From Pseudomonadales bacterium (lineage in GTDB: Bacteria; Pseudomonadota; Gammaproteobacteria; Pseudomonadales; Halieaceae), in assembly GCA_024234855.1 (NCBI GenBank), contig JACKNN010000002.1, positions 561,001 through 625,000 of the forward strand: a stretch of DNA of 64,000 nt, written 5' to 3'. Position numbers and translations under genes: made by a program. This document shows positions 29,770-36,955 of this stretch, one piece after another; position 1 is the stretch's first letter; every line of letters begins with the position of its first letter. Under the pieces are notes generated by a model that was not told the origin of the DNA, did no database searches, and was given only the letters and a program-made list of their open reading frames with translations.

Positions 29770-30696
29770 TCAGGAGATCAACGAGGATATATCGGCGCCG
29801 CCAAAGGCGTTCACCGGTAACTTGAGAAACAACTGACCTGAGGCATCCGCCGGCGGAAAATGCCCTGCGCGCATATTGACCTGCAGCGACGGCAGGATCA
29901 GGGAGGGCATGCCAAGAGTGGCATCACGGGTCTTGCGCATCTCGACGAATACCGATTCGCTAATACCCCGGTGCACATGAATATTGGCCTGCAGTTCGGC
30001 GCCTACCGTGGTTTCATATTCGAGTTCCCGACCGTTGGGGAGATAGTCGTGGCATACAAAGATGCGCATGTCTTCCGGCAGACTGAGTATACGCTGGATC
30101 GACCGGTACAGCGTATGGGCATCGCCGCCGGGGAAGTCGGCCCGGGCGGTGCCGCCGTCGGGCATGAACAGGGTGTCGCCGACGAATACCGCGTCACCCA
30201 GCACGTAGGTCATGCAGGCCGGCGTATGGCCGGGCGTGTGCATGGAGGTACCGGCCAGCTGGCCGATCCGGATGGTGTCGCCCTCGCGCAGCAGCAGGTC
30301 AAACTGGGAGCCGTCGCGGGCAAAGCCCGGCTCGGCGTTGAACACCCGGCCAAAGGTCTCCTGTACCACCGAGATATTGAAGCCGATGGCAATCCTGCCA
30401 CCCAGGCGCTGCTGGATGTAAGGCGCAGCCGACAGGTGGTCTGCGTGGACATGGGTTTCCAGGATCCATTCCAGCTGCAGTTTATGCGCGGTAATAAAAG
30501 CGATGATCTGGTCGGCGCCGGTAAAACTGATCGAGCCCGAGGGGTAATCCAGGTTCATCACCGAGTCGATCACGGCGCAGGCAGCGCTGGCGGGGTCTTT
30601 CACCACGTACGACAGGGTGTTGGTGGGCTCATCGAAAAATGTGGTGACTTCAGGTTTGACCGCTGACGCGATGACGGTCTGGACGGGTGAATTCAT
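29770..30696 (-). CDS. Persulfide dioxygenase (ETHE1/Blh-type metallo-beta-lactamase fold)
   Basis: 308 residues from ATG 30696 (MNSPVQTVIA), which has an AGAGGA ribosome site; the open frame continues 68 codons upstream through the promoter and is not coding. Metal ligands are in THVHADHLSA (His82, His84, Asp86/His87), HTPGH (His153) and GDTLF (Asp174); the later HDY supplies the last histidine. The mononuclear iron enzyme oxidises glutathione persulfide to sulfite. The first-gene position after a sigma-54 promoter, next to SQR, fixes the role far better than the fold alone. Length and C-terminal extension resemble the Blh dioxygenase domain. Confidence 0.9.
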   Translation of the reverse strand: MNSPVQTVIASAVKPEVTTFFDEPTNTLSYVVKDPASAACAVIDSVMNLDYPSGSISFTGADQIIAFITAHKLQLEWILETHVHADHLSAAPYIQQRLGGRIAIGFNISVVQETFGRVFNAEPGFARDGSQFDLLLREGDTIRIGQLAGTSMHTPGHTPACMTYVLGDAVFVGDTLFMPDGGTARADFPGGDAHTLYRSIQRILSLPEDMRIFVCHDYLPNGRELEYETTVGAELQANIHVHRGISESVFVEMRKTRDATLGMPSLILPSLQVNMRAGHFPPADASGQLFLKLPVNAFGGADISSLIS

Positions 30697-30758
30697 GGGC
30701 TGATCCTCTACTGGCAAATCCCTCCCCGGCGCGAGGCAGGGGCGACTGAAGGATAGCA

Positions 30759-30774
30759 GCAAGCCCCGTGCCAC
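30759..30774 (-). promoter_or_regulatory. Sigma-54 (-24/-12) promoter of the sulfide-oxidation operon
   Basis: On the minus strand GTGGCACG at 30774-30767, four bases, then TTGC at 30762-30759, matching the sigma-54 consensus TGGCAC-N5-TTGC exactly. Transcription would start near 30747, giving a leader of about 50 nt before persulfide dioxygenase. The divergent neighbour encodes a sigma-54 activator. Confidence 0.85.
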
Positions 30775-30789
30775 ATCTCTATCTGCTTT

Positions 30790-30806
30790 AGATATCGACC
30801 CTATCT
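30790..30806. promoter_or_regulatory. Candidate upstream activator site for the FisR-like regulator
   Basis: AGATA and TATCT form an inverted repeat with a 7-base spacer, about 16-30 bases upstream of the -24 element and inside the divergent intergenic region. Enhancer sites are often further away, so the assignment is weak; the region 30807-30920 contains no better dyad that I could see. Confidence 0.25.
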
Positions 30807-30920
30807 CTTTGTTTATTATGGATACTCTATTGCTCAAGAAACGCGTTGATAGCGTGCAGACTTGCTCTGGACGAGAATCTCTGCCAGATTTGACAGGCAA
30901 TAGGACAAAGTTGGCAGGCC

Positions 30921-32237
30921 ATGGAAATACTCGCGACAGACACCCATTCCGCCGTTGCCAGGATGCTGGACAGTTACGAGCATCCCGCCATCCTCGTGAC
31001 GCCCGACTACCGCATCCTGGCGACCAATGATCTCTACCGCGAAGCGTTCGGCCCGGTCGACCAGAGCCGCGGCCCGGCCCGCTGCTACCGGGTGTCCCAT
31101 AACTTCGACCGGCCCTGCGACCAGGCCGGGGAGGCCTGCCCGCTGGCGGCCGCCACCGCTTCGGGCCAGCGGGAGCGCGTACTCCACATTCACCAGACGC
31201 CGCGCGGTGCGGAGCACGTGGACGTGGAAATGCTGCCCATTTTCGATCCGGGCGGCACCTTGCAGTATTTTGTTGAGTGGCTCAAACCGGTCCCCATCGC
31301 CGGGGCGGGATCGGGGGACCAGCCCATGGTGGGTACCAGCGCCGCCTTCAACCAGATGCTGGGCCTGGTATCCCGGGTCGGCCCCACCAGTGCGGCGGTA
31401 TTGCTGTTGGGTGAATCCGGGACCGGCAAGGAACTGGCGGCCAGGGCCCTGCACCAGGCCAGTCCGCGTTCAGCCAGGGCGCTGGTGACCCTGGAGTGCG
31501 CCGGCCTGAGCGAAACCCTGTTCGAAAGCGAGCTGTTCGGCCATGTGAAGGGGGCTTTCACCGGCGCCAATTACACCCGGCAGGGCCTGGCCGAGGCGGC
31601 CCACGGCGGCACGCTGTTCCTCGACGAGATCGGTGATATCCCCTATGCCCTGCAGGTAAAGCTGCTGCGCCTGATCGAAACCGGCACCTATCGTCCGGTC
31701 GGCAGCAGCCAGGTCAAGCAGGCGGACTTTCGCCTGGTGTGCGCCACCCACCGGAATCTTGAGCAGATGGTGGAGGAGGGGGCCTTCAGGCGGGATCTCT
31801 ACTACCGCATCAATGTCTTCCCGATAAGGCTGCCCTCGCTGGCCGAGCGCATGGACGACCTGCCGCTGCTGGCTCGCACCATCCTCAGGGAGGCGGCCGC
31901 ACACGGCAGCAAAACGTTCCACCTGACCGAGTCTGCGCTGGCGCTGCTCAAGGCTCATAGCTACCGGGGCAACATCCGTGAATTACGCAATATTCTCAGC
32001 AGGGCCATGGTGCTGGCCAATACCAACGTCATAGACCAGGCGACCGTCAGCCGGGCGCTTGGCACCGAGCCCGGGGGCGGCGCACTGCGGGAGCTGAGCC
32101 TGAAAGAGCATGAACTGCGTTATCTGCAACAGCTGATGAAAGCCTACAATGGTGACAGGGAAGCCGTCGCCGGAATTGCCGGCATCAGCGTGCGCTCCCT
32201 GTACCGAAAGCTGCAGCAGGCCGAGGAAGTCAAATAG
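30921..32237 (+). CDS. fisR: Sigma-54-dependent, sulfide/persulfide-responsive activator (FisR type)
   Basis: 438 residues in three domains. The N-terminal sensor (1-125) is PAS-like and has Cys55, Cys66 and Cys73; spacing of 10 and 6 residues is the same as the Cys53/64/71 set of Cupriavidus FisR, where persulfidation switches on ATPase activity. The AAA+ domain has GESGTGKE (164-171), the sigma-54 contact loop GAFTGA (211-216) and LFLDEIGD (232-239). A Fis-type helix-turn-helix ends the protein (about 412-432). It is divergent from pdo-sqr-sulP, which has a matching sigma-54 promoter, so it should activate them when sulfane sulfur rises. Confidence 0.88.
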   Translation: MEILATDTHSAVARMLDSYEHPAILVTPDYRILATNDLYREAFGPVDQSRGPARCYRVSHNFDRPCDQAGEACPLAAATASGQRERVLHIHQTPRGAEHVDVEMLPIFDPGGTLQYFVEWLKPVPIAGAGSGDQPMVGTSAAFNQMLGLVSRVGPTSAAVLLLGESGTGKELAARALHQASPRSARALVTLECAGLSETLFESELFGHVKGAFTGANYTRQGLAEAAHGGTLFLDEIGDIPYALQVKLLRLIETGTYRPVGSSQVKQADFRLVCATHRNLEQMVEEGAFRRDLYYRINVFPIRLPSLAERMDDLPLLARTILREAAAHGSKTFHLTESALALLKAHSYRGNIRELRNILSRAMVLANTNVIDQATVSRALGTEPGGGALRELSLKEHELRYLQQLMKAYNGDREAVAGIAGISVRSLYRKLQQAEEVK

Positions 32238-32258
32238 CGGGCCTGCAGGGAGAATGCC

Positions 32259-33020
32259 ATGATCGATTCTCTGCTACTGGACCTGAGTGGTGTACTGTAC
32301 GACGGGGATGCGGTTATTCCCGGCGCCTTGAAGGCGGTGGAACGCGCCCAGCGCAGCACACTGGAAGTCCGCTTCATCACCAACACCTCCCAGAAAACCC
32401 GCGCCAGCTTGCTCGGGCATCTCCGGGCGCTGGGTTTTGTGGTTGAGCCGGACCAGCTCTTTACTGCGGTCGATGCCGCGCGGCAGTGGCTGCTACAGCG
32501 GGATCTCAGGCCCTTCTGCCTGGTGCACGAAAACGTCGTGGAAGAGTTCGCGGACCTGGCGCAGCACAATCCCAATGCCGTATTGATCGCCGATGCGGCC
32601 GAGGGCTTCAGCTATCGCAACCTGAACCGCGCTTTCCAGCTCTGCGTGGCGGGCGCGCCCTTGCTGGGGGTCGGCTACAACCGCTATTTCAAGTCCGGCG
32701 AGCAGTTGTTGCTGGATGTAGGGGCATTCATCAAGGCAGTTGAGTTCGGGGCCGGGGTGGCGGCGACGATTGTTGGCAAACCCAGCGCAGAATTCTTCAG
32801 GCAGGTGATTGCCTCGACGACCGCCTCGCCGGAGCGGACGCTCATGGTGGGCGATGACGTGTTCGGCGATGTGGAGGGAGCGCTCAATACCGGCACCCGG
32901 GCCTGCCTGGTGCGCACCGGAAAATACCAGCCGGGGGATGAAAGCAGGATAAGTGGCAATTTTGCCACCGTTGATTCCGTCGCGCAGGCCGTGGAGTTAG
33001 CCCTCCAGGGCCGTGCCTGA
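32259..33020 (+). CDS. LHPP-like HAD-IIA phosphatase
   Basis: 253 residues with the HAD type IIA layout of TIGR01458, the family of mammalian LHPP. Motif I is LLLDLSGVLYDGD near residue 6, motif II FITNTSQKTR near 38, the lysine is in GKPSAEFF and motif III is MVGDDVFGDVEGA. LHPP enzymes hydrolyse phospholysine, phosphohistidine or pyrophosphate; the bacterial substrate is unknown. It starts 21 bases after fisR on the same strand and is probably co-transcribed, though a sulfur role is not obvious. Confidence 0.85.
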   Translation: MIDSLLLDLSGVLYDGDAVIPGALKAVERAQRSTLEVRFITNTSQKTRASLLGHLRALGFVVEPDQLFTAVDAARQWLLQRDLRPFCLVHENVVEEFADLAQHNPNAVLIADAAEGFSYRNLNRAFQLCVAGAPLLGVGYNRYFKSGEQLLLDVGAFIKAVEFGAGVAATIVGKPSAEFFRQVIASTTASPERTLMVGDDVFGDVEGALNTGTRACLVRTGKYQPGDESRISGNFATVDSVAQAVELALQGRA

Positions 33021-33185
33021 TCTGTCCGGTGCGAGGCGGTCCGCGACCGGCAGTGCCCCTGGGGCCCGATAGCTTCGCCGGTGCAAGAATTTGGAGACGG
33101 GAGTAGCTGCCTATATTTAACATAATAATATTATTTCCTGCGCGCACCTCAGCCGTGCCCGGGATCGCGCCAGTGGCGGGGGGCA

Positions 33186-33509
33186 TCACGGCAGGAACTC
33201 TCCCGCGTCCAGATCCAGGCAATGCTGCAATTGCCGCTGGATGACTGTGCGGAACATCTGGTCACTCCGTTCACCAGGGGAGGTGAAACTGGCCCCCAGG
33301 ATCGTCAATAACAGGCCGTGCATGGACTGTTCCCGGTACTGGGCCCAGCATGCGTCAAAGCCTAATTCGACACCCAGGCTGGAGAGGTGGTTGTTGTACT
33401 CGCGCAGTAATTCGCGCTCCCACTGGCGACGCTGCTCCACATCCACGCTTGCCGCCCAGCAAGCCAGACGGGTTCTGGCGCAGGAAACGGGGACTCCCTG
33501 GGCGCCAGA
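33186..33509 (-). pseudogene. C-terminal remnant of an ecdysteroid-kinase-like / aminoglycoside-type phosphotransferase
   Basis: The frame is open from a stop at 33510 to 33186. Its last 86 codons (from VDVEQRRQWERELLREY to the end DLDAGEFLP) follow the C-terminal pattern of EcKL/DUF1679-like kinases: a short helix with RR and E-LL-YH, a C-W--YR segment and a closing aspartate-rich helix. The catalytic N-terminal two thirds, with the HGD and DW/DFE motifs, are absent, and there is no ribosome site. It is therefore a decayed fragment. The intact family is common in marine Halieaceae. The family match is from memory of the pattern, not from a search. Confidence 0.55.
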
Positions 33510-33565
33510 TCAAGCGTATCCCTGCAAAACAGCCTGAAACCGGCCGGGAGCAGCCCCGCCCGAAC

Positions 33566-33574
33566 TTATCCACA
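33566..33574 (+). other. DnaA-box-like nonamer beside an AT-rich palindrome
   Basis: TTATCCACA is the strong DnaA box sequence and is followed seven bases later by a 16-bp A/T palindrome. Only one box was seen here, which chance could give in a window of this size, so it is not called an origin. Confidence 0.3.
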
Positions 33575-33812
33575 TATGCGCATAATATATATTATGTTAA
33601 ATATAGTATTTGGCCACACAGTTGTACACAGTGGCATGTGTCCGGGAGTGACTGCCTCCCACTGCGCTGGCTGTGCCCTCCTTTCGTCAGGCAAACCGCC
33701 CCCGGCAGGAATGCCCGGGATGGAGGTGTAATGGGTCGGTAAGGGAGGATACGAGTTGAGTCAGGCAGGCACGGGGTCACTGATCACAGGGCGCTCGTTC
33801 GGAACAGGAACC

Positions 33813-34493
33813 CTAGCCCCTGGCCTGCGCCTGGCGGAGGCGTTCACTTACGATATCCGGCAGTGCGCTGAAATCGCCGAAGAGCCAGTTGTGGGGGATG
33901 CTCTCGCAAGGTGTCTTGTGGTAGCCCCGGGTGTAAAGGGCAAACGGAATATGCGCGCGCTTCGCGGTCTCGGCATCAATCTCGCTGTCGCCCACATAGA
34001 GCGTGGGGCCGCCTCCCAGGTCGTGAATTGTCTTCAGCAGCATGTCCGGGGCGGGCTTGCGGCTATCGATCATGCCACCGGCCACCACCGCATCGAAAAT
34101 CGGTCCCATGCCCATATGCCGAATGACTGCCCGGGCCGGCCGCTCCGGCTTGTTGGTGCACAGTCCCAGCCTGTGTCCCGCCGTTTTCAACACGGCGAGA
34201 GTCGCCAGCACCCCGGGATAGAACACCGCCTTGTCGACCGAGCGTTCATACAGTGCGAGAAAGTCGCTATACACCGCCGCGTGCCTCGCGGGTGTCTCCT
34301 CAATTGCGCGCGCGGCCATCATGCGGCTGACAAAGACGGCACTGCCTTCGCCGACGAATTGGCGGGTTTCCTCCAATGAAAGCCCCTGCTTGCCCAGCCT
34401 GCCGAGGATCTCCGAGGCGACGGCCTGGATATCCGGTGCGCTGTCGATCAGCGTCCCGTCGAGGTCGAACACGATATTGATGCTACCGTTCAC
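33813..34493 (-). CDS. gph: HAD-IA phosphatase, phosphoglycolate phosphatase-like
   Basis: 226 residues with the Gph layout: motif I IVFDLDGTLIDSAPDI at the N-terminus, cap helix with FVGEGSAVFVSRM, motif II LGLCTNKPERPAR, motif III lysine in SRKPAPDML and LYVGDSEIDAETAKRA. The family hydrolyses 2-phosphoglycolate arising from DNA repair or oxygenation. Exact substrate cannot be fixed since related HAD-IA enzymes share these motifs. It stands next to the scar at 33.1-33.6 kb and shares no operon with an rpe or trpE gene, the usual neighbours of gph. Confidence 0.75.
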   Translation of the reverse strand: MNGSINIVFDLDGTLIDSAPDIQAVASEILGRLGKQGLSLEETRQFVGEGSAVFVSRMMAARAIEETPARHAAVYSDFLALYERSVDKAVFYPGVLATLAVLKTAGHRLGLCTNKPERPARAVIRHMGMGPIFDAVVAGGMIDSRKPAPDMLLKTIHDLGGGPTLYVGDSEIDAETAKRAHIPFALYTRGYHKTPCESIPHNWLFGDFSALPDIVSERLRQAQARG

Positions 34494-34585
34494 TCACTGC
34501 TCCCTGGTGACAGCCCCGCACCTCCTGTGCTGTTTGGCGCCAGTGTGGGGCGGGCGATAAGCGGTACAGGCGGTCGCCCTGACGG

Positions 34586-35074
34586 CTACATCGGCTGCAG
34601 CAGGTGGCGACTCAGGTCTCCCGCCAGACGGGTGTCTATCCTGCGTTCGGAAAAGTGCCATCCATCCCCTGCCCTGGCAAACCGGTCGAAATAGCGCACA
34701 CCGATAATGGGCTGCAGCGGAAAATCAGGCAGGCTCTGGAAGACCACCGCATACGATGTGGCGCTGGCGCGGCTGGCCCCGGCTTCGATCACAACCACCA
34801 CATTGCTGGTCATATGGAGGGTATGGGGACTGCCATCGTCCGGGTACAGGCGCGTGAAAGACCGGTAGAGCGAAAGCACCGCCTGCGCCCCCGCGATATC
34901 GGTAGCGCTCCCCTGCCCGTCCACGGCGACTATTTTCGCCTCGGCAAACATCGCTGACAGCTTGTCCAGTTCACCATTGTCGATGTAGTGCGCGTACTGG
35001 TAGATCAGGTTTTTTATTGCGCAGGAATCACAGGCCACGGCACTTGGTCCATCAGCGGGATCGAGCGCTATCAT
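34586..35074 (-). CDS. SnoaL/NTF2-like domain protein, function unknown
   Basis: 162 residues forming a single SnoaL-like cone fold: an initial helix AIKNLIYQYAHYIDNGELDKLSAMF, then beta strands around HTLHMTSNVVVVIE and the closing GVRYFDRFARAGDGWHFSERRID, which is the common end of SnoaL_4 proteins. Such proteins act as ring hydroxylase small subunits, steroid or polyketide isomerases and dehydratases. No substrate can be inferred. Two cysteines near the N-terminus (CDSC) are unusual for the fold. It is followed by gph and preceded by the di-haem peroxidase, all on the minus strand but not tightly spaced. Confidence 0.75.
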   Translation of the reverse strand: MIALDPADGPSAVACDSCAIKNLIYQYAHYIDNGELDKLSAMFAEAKIVAVDGQGSATDIAGAQAVLSLYRSFTRLYPDDGSPHTLHMTSNVVVVIEAGASRASATSYAVVFQSLPDFPLQPIIGVRYFDRFARAGDGWHFSERRIDTRLAGDLSRHLLQPM

Positions 35075-35130
35075 AGGCAGAGTGCCGCCGCACGCACAAG
35101 GCGCTCAACCCCGGTTCAGAGGGCGGAGTT

Positions 35131-35154
35131 GCCGGCTCTACCAATCGAGCCGGC
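35131..35154 (-). terminator. Hairpin after the di-haem peroxidase gene
   Basis: A perfect 8-bp stem, GCCGGCTC / GAGCCGGC with an 8-base loop, lies 7 bases beyond the peroxidase stop on the minus strand. No T tract follows, so it may be an RNA-stabilising hairpin rather than an intrinsic terminator. Confidence 0.35.
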
Positions 35155-35161
35155 AGCGCCG

Positions 35162-36208
35162 TCAAAACTGGGGCCGCGGCGTATTCACCGAACTCGGCGG
35201 CAGGATGGGATAGGTGACCTGCGGCTGTTGACCGGTCAGGGTCAGCAGGAAGGCCTCGATACTGGCAACCTCTTCCCCGGCCAGTTCCTGGCCCAGTTGG
35301 CTGGTCGCCATGACGGCGATGGCCTGCTTGAGATCCCAGGACTTGCCGGAGTGGAAGTACGGGGGTGTCAGCTCGATATTGCGCAGGGTAGGCACCTTGA
35401 AAACGTATTCGTCACTGGTGGTGCTGGTCACCTGGAAGCGGCCCTTGTCAGCCGGTGGTAAGAAGTCGGCACCGGGCTTTTCTATCACGCCAAAGGGGGC
35501 ATACATTCCCCCGCCGATATTGATGCCGTTGTGGCAGGCTGCACAGCCCTTGTCCATGAACAGCTTGAGGCCCGCTTTTTGTGTCTCGTCCAGGGCACTG
35601 TCATCGCCTCGCAGGTAGCGGTCGAAGGGGGCGTTGGGGGTCAGCAAAGTGGTCTCGAAGGCGGCGATTGCCGCGCCGATATTGGCCAGCGTCACCGGTT
35701 GGGGCTGGTCGGGAAAGGCCGCCTGGAACAGGGGCTGGTAGCCGGGTATCGCCGCCAGTTGCGCCACCGCGTGCTCGGGGCTGATCGCCATTTCAATGGG
35801 GTTTTGTATCGGGCCCACTGCCTGCTCGCTGAGGTCGGCGGCACGGCCGTCCCAGAACTGTGCGGTATTGAATACGGCATTGAGCACGGTGGGCGCATTG
35901 CGCCCCCCTTTTTGCCAGTTGTGGCCGATGGATGTCGGGAGCATGTCGACACCGCCCAGGCCTATCTGGTGGCAGGTATTACAACTGATGTTGTGACTTT
36001 CTGAAAGTCGCGGGTCGAAGTAAAGCGCCTTGCCAAGTGCGCTCATGGCCGGGCTTGTCGGCACACCGGCCGTTGCCGGTGCGGTCTCCGGAATCGGCTT
36101 GAAGATTGCCTGGGCCTGACCCATGAGTCCGCTCTGGGCGAATCCGGGTAACGATAGTGATGCCGCCGATGCGGCCAGTGCGATAAGGGCTAACTTCGAG
36201 GTTTTCAT
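35162..36208 (-). CDS. Di-haem cytochrome c peroxidase (CcpA/MauG family)
   Basis: 348 residues with a Sec signal ending around LSLPGFAQS. Two haem c motifs are present: CNTCH (residues 76-80) and CAACH in the second half, giving low- and high-potential haems. Further family marks are MSALGKALYFDPRLS, GGRNAPTVLNAVFN and FKVPTLRNIELTPPYFHSG. It should reduce hydrogen peroxide in the periplasm using cytochrome c or a cupredoxin; some MauG-like relatives instead modify proteins. It is divergent from a membrane-anchored LuxR-type regulator. Confidence 0.92.
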   Translation of the reverse strand: MKTSKLALIALAASAASLSLPGFAQSGLMGQAQAIFKPIPETAPATAGVPTSPAMSALGKALYFDPRLSESHNISCNTCHQIGLGGVDMLPTSIGHNWQKGGRNAPTVLNAVFNTAQFWDGRAADLSEQAVGPIQNPIEMAISPEHAVAQLAAIPGYQPLFQAAFPDQPQPVTLANIGAAIAAFETTLLTPNAPFDRYLRGDDSALDETQKAGLKLFMDKGCAACHNGINIGGGMYAPFGVIEKPGADFLPPADKGRFQVTSTTSDEYVFKVPTLRNIELTPPYFHSGKSWDLKQAIAVMATSQLGQELAGEEVASIEAFLLTLTGQQPQVTYPILPPSSVNTPRPQF

Positions 36209-36290
36209 GCGGTATCCCGAATAAGTGAAGGGTCAAGAAAGAAGCAGTGGGGAAACCGCCGCGTAGGGGGCTCCCGGCGAAAGTATCGAC

Positions 36291-36310
36291 GGTAGCAATC
36301 ATCTGATACC
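36291..36310. promoter_or_regulatory. Imperfect dyad in the peroxidase / LuxR intergenic region
   Basis: GGTAgCA and TGaTACC form near-perfect 7-base arms with a 6-base spacer, midway between the divergent peroxidase and LuxR-type genes. The size suits a LuxR/FixJ-type helix-turn-helix dimer; binding is only a guess. Confidence 0.25.
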
Positions 36311-36375
36311 ATCCGTCACCTGACCTACGGGTCGCCGGATTCGTTCACATTGCCCCTGCTACGTCGGATGACGCA

Positions 36376-36891
36376 TTGAATACCCGTATTACCCACACCA
36401 CGATCATCGCCTTTTGCAGCATCTTTGCCCTCGTAATCCTCGATTTGGCATGGGATTACGCCAAAGGCGTCCCCTGGCTGCACATAGGCTCTGAATTGGC
36501 CGTTCTGGTGATCGCCGCGATTTCGGCAGGTTTGCTACTGCGTCTGTGGTTGAGTGAACGCGCGGCTATCGGGCAGCTCAAATCTGATCTTATGGCCGCG
36601 CGCCAGGAATCGCAGCACTGGCGCGAGCAGAGCCGCGAATTCGTCGCCGGCCTGGGGGCTGCCATCAGGGCAAAGTTCGGAGAGTGGCGCCTGAGCGAGG
36701 CGGAGTGCGAAATCGGACTGCTGTTGCTCAAGGGCTTCAGCCACAGGGAAATCGCCGAATTGCGGGAAACCAGCGAGCGCACTGTGCGGGAGCAGGCTCG
36801 CTCGCTCTACCGGAAAGCGGGGCTGAATGGGCGAGCATCCCTGTCTGCCTATTTTCTGGAAGACCTGCTCCTGCCCCAGGCGCCGGGCTAG
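36376..36891 (+). CDS. Membrane-anchored LuxR-type helix-turn-helix regulator
   Basis: 171 residues from a TTG start. Two transmembrane helices lie at about 8-28 and 37-59 with only a short periplasmic loop, followed by a coiled segment (62-95) and a GerE/LuxR helix-turn-helix at about 104-165 (LSEAECEIGLLLLKGFSHREIA, then TSERTVREQARSLYRKAGL). There is no receiver or autoinducer domain. Similar short two-helix proteins exist in proteobacteria, with unknown signals. The DNA-binding domain would be held at the inner membrane. It is divergent from the peroxidase and upstream of the CoA hydrolase/transferase. Confidence 0.75.
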   Translation: MNTRITHTTIIAFCSIFALVILDLAWDYAKGVPWLHIGSELAVLVIAAISAGLLLRLWLSERAAIGQLKSDLMAARQESQHWREQSREFVAGLGAAIRAKFGEWRLSEAECEIGLLLLKGFSHREIAELRETSERTVREQARSLYRKAGLNGRASLSAYFLEDLLLPQAPG

Positions 36892-36955
36892 AGAAACCGG
36901 GACGACGCAGTATGGTCAGGACGAAATCTTTACCAGGGCGATGGATAAGTGGCCT

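Larger units (their letters stand above)
33111..33606. repeat. 496-bp segment bounded by perfect 17-bp AT-rich inverted repeats
   Basis: CTATATTTAACATAATA at 33111-33127 is the exact reverse complement of 33590-33606. Each arm continues inward into its own palindrome (AATAATATTATT at 33124-33135; a 16-bp palindrome at 33581-33596). The arms are almost pure A+T in a GC-rich chromosome. Between them lie only a broken phosphotransferase fragment and a DnaA-box-like sequence. The 792-base gap between the LHPP-like gene and gph contains no intact gene; 33607-33812 shows nothing recognisable. The unit looks like a transposon-derived remnant or a regulator-bound scar. Confidence 0.75.

Noticed and set aside
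30890..30895. TTGACA as -35 box for fisR
   Set aside because: It is only 26 bases before the ATG, so the -10 would fall on the start codon.
33350..33742. 130-codon plus-strand ORF in the scar region
   Set aside because: Composition is low-complexity R/P/C rich, with no ribosome site, and it overlaps the better-supported kinase remnant.
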